The notes below the pieces were generated by a model, which was not told the origin of the DNA, did not search any database, and worked only from the letters and a program-made list of their open reading frames with translations. A DNA stretch of 64,000 nucleotides from Actinotalea soli (GTDB lineage Bacteria > Actinomycetota > Actinomycetes > Actinomycetales > Cellulomonadaceae): the NCBI RefSeq assembly GCF_017565425.1, contig NZ_JAGEMK010000006.1, forward strand, positions 1-64,000, written 5' to 3'. Below, piece by piece: positions 62,954 to 64,000 of the stretch (position 1 is its first letter; each line of letters starts with the position of its first letter). Made by a program: the position numbers and the translations under genes.

Positions 62954-64000
62954 ATGATCCCCCTCACCCGACGATGCGGCCTCGCCGCTGGGCTCGCCGC
63001 CGTCACCGCCGTCGGCCTCACGGCCTGCGGGTCCGGCGACCAGGAGGTCGCGGGCGAGCCCGAGGCCCCCGCCGAGCCCGTCTCCCTCACCATGACCGTC
63101 TGGACCGCCGACGAGGGCCAGCTGGCCATGTTCCAGTCGATCGCCGACGCCTACGTCGCCGAGAACCCCGACCTCGTGGCCGAGGTGTCCTTCGAGGCCA
63201 TCCCCTTCGAGGACTACACGACCTCGCTGACCACCCGCCTGGCCGGGGGCAACGCACCGGATCTGGCGTGGATCCTCGAGAGCTACGCCCCGGAGTTCGT
63301 GCAGAGCGGCGCCCTGGTGGACGTGGGCCCGACCCTGCAGGCCGCCGACGGGTACGACTACGACGACCTGCTCGACTCCTCCCTGTCCCTGTGGCAGCAG
63401 GACGACGGCCTGTTCGCCTACCCGTTCTCGAACAGCCCCTTCGCGATGTTCGTCAACACCGACCAGATCGAGGCAGCCGGCCAGCCCTCCCCCGCCGACC
63501 TGGTCGCCGCGGACGAGTGGACCTACGAGGCCGCCCGCGAGATCGCCGCGGCCACCGCCGAGGAGTCCGGCAAGCAGGGCCTGGTGGTCCGCGACTTCGA
63601 GTACCAGGTGTGGGAGAACCTCTCCACGATCTGGGAGGGCTGGGGCGCCGCGCCGTGGAGCGAGGACGGCACCCAGTGCACCTTCACCGACCCCGAGATG
63701 GTCGAGGCGATGACCTGGATCCACGACGCGACCTTCGTCGACGGCGCCCTGCCCGGCCCGGGTACCACGGCCGACTTCTTCGCCGGGGACGCCGCGATGA
63801 CCATCACGCAGATCTCGCGGGCCTCCTCCCTCGACGAGAGCTTCGGCTGGGACGTGGTGCCGCTGCCGGCAGGGCCCGAGGGGCGCCAGAACGTCATCGG
63901 CCAGGCCGGGATCGGCGTCTTCGCGCAGGCGGAGAACCCCGACGTCGCCGCGGACTTCCTCGCCTGGTTCACCAACCCGGAGAACGCCGAGCAGCTCGCG
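62954..64000 (+). CDS. ABC sugar transporter substrate-binding lipoprotein (partial)
   Basis: Solute-binding protein family 1, cut by the window end after 349 codons. The signal peptide ends at lipobox Cys25 (VGLTACGSG). The mature start LTMTVWTADEGQLAMFQSIADAY and later GGNAPDLAWI and AYPFSNSPFAMFVN are typical of carbohydrate-binding receptors. GAAGGAG precedes the ATG. Permease genes probably follow beyond the window. It lies 78 bases after the FAD oxidoreductase, in the lacI-led cluster. Confidence 0.88.
   Translation, partial: MIPLTRRCGLAAGLAAVTAVGLTACGSGDQEVAGEPEAPAEPVSLTMTVWTADEGQLAMFQSIADAYVAENPDLVAEVSFEAIPFEDYTTSLTTRLAGGNAPDLAWILESYAPEFVQSGALVDVGPTLQAADGYDYDDLLDSSLSLWQQDDGLFAYPFSNSPFAMFVNTDQIEAAGQPSPADLVAADEWTYEAAREIAAATAEESGKQGLVVRDFEYQVWENLSTIWEGWGAAPWSEDGTQCTFTDPEMVEAMTWIHDATFVDGALPGPGTTADFFAGDAAMTITQISRASSLDESFGWDVVPLPAGPEGRQNVIGQAGIGVFAQAENPDVAADFLAWFTNPENAEQLA

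Overview
This is a very GC-rich actinobacterial chromosome segment, most likely from the Micrococcales near Cellulomonas, Oerskovia or Sanguibacter. That placement is inferred from extreme third-position GC, DUF6318 lipoproteins, many LacI and Gfo/Idh/MocA genes, and leaderless TAnnnT promoters. No rRNA, tRNA, CRISPR array, insertion sequence or prophage was seen.

Positions 1-38,000 are mostly a catabolic region for pectin-type sugar acids. A nine-gene minus-strand operon (1975-10371) carries a TRAP transporter (dctP, dctQ, dctM), kduI, an IclR regulator, two KduD-like reductases, a 2-hydroxyacid dehydrogenase and a zinc alcohol dehydrogenase. Next come a DUF4862 gene, more dehydrogenases and a LacI regulator, then an ABC sugar transporter with a Gfo/Idh/MocA dehydrogenase. 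Divergent from the transporter are a Gfo-PmoA fusion and an altronate dehydratase (uxaA). They are followed by uxaC, another lacI, a tagaturonate/fructuronate reductase and a dehydrogenase/isomerase pair. Together uxaC, the reductase and uxaA would convert galacturonate to 2-keto-3-deoxygluconate (KDG). KduI and KduD would bring unsaturated oligouronide products to the same KDG. KDG kinase and KDPG aldolase are not in the window. A second minus-strand operon (32340-37774) holds an SDR, a flavoprotein, an SGNH esterase, a cupin and endonuclease IV.

Positions 38,000-44,400 hold recQ, an AEC transporter, a lipoprotein, a secreted multidomain glycoside-hydrolase-like protein and a small HNH-like protein. 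Positions 44,372-45,166 are a graveyard with a decayed sigma-factor gene and a fragment of the hydrolase's carbohydrate-binding module.

Positions 45,167-59,908 are a different kind of block with less extreme base composition. They encode a CrtC-like lipocalin, a fumarate-reductase-type flavoprotein and an ECF41 sigma factor with its usual epimerase and carboxymuconolactone decarboxylase neighbours. A tight cassette follows: 2-oxoacid dehydrogenase E1alpha, E1beta and E2, an FMN reductase, a type II NADH dehydrogenase and an odd cytochrome b. That cytochrome b keeps the quinol-site motif but lacks both ligands of heme bH. Positions 60,000-64,000 return to sugar catabolism with a lacI, an FAD oxidoreductase and an ABC sugar-binding protein cut by the window edge.

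Several hairpin-forming repeat families occupy intergenic space. One pair flanks a lone DUF559 endonuclease gene. LacI-type operators tie scattered genes together, including one site shared by the 60,112 lacI and the secreted hydrolase 18 kb away.
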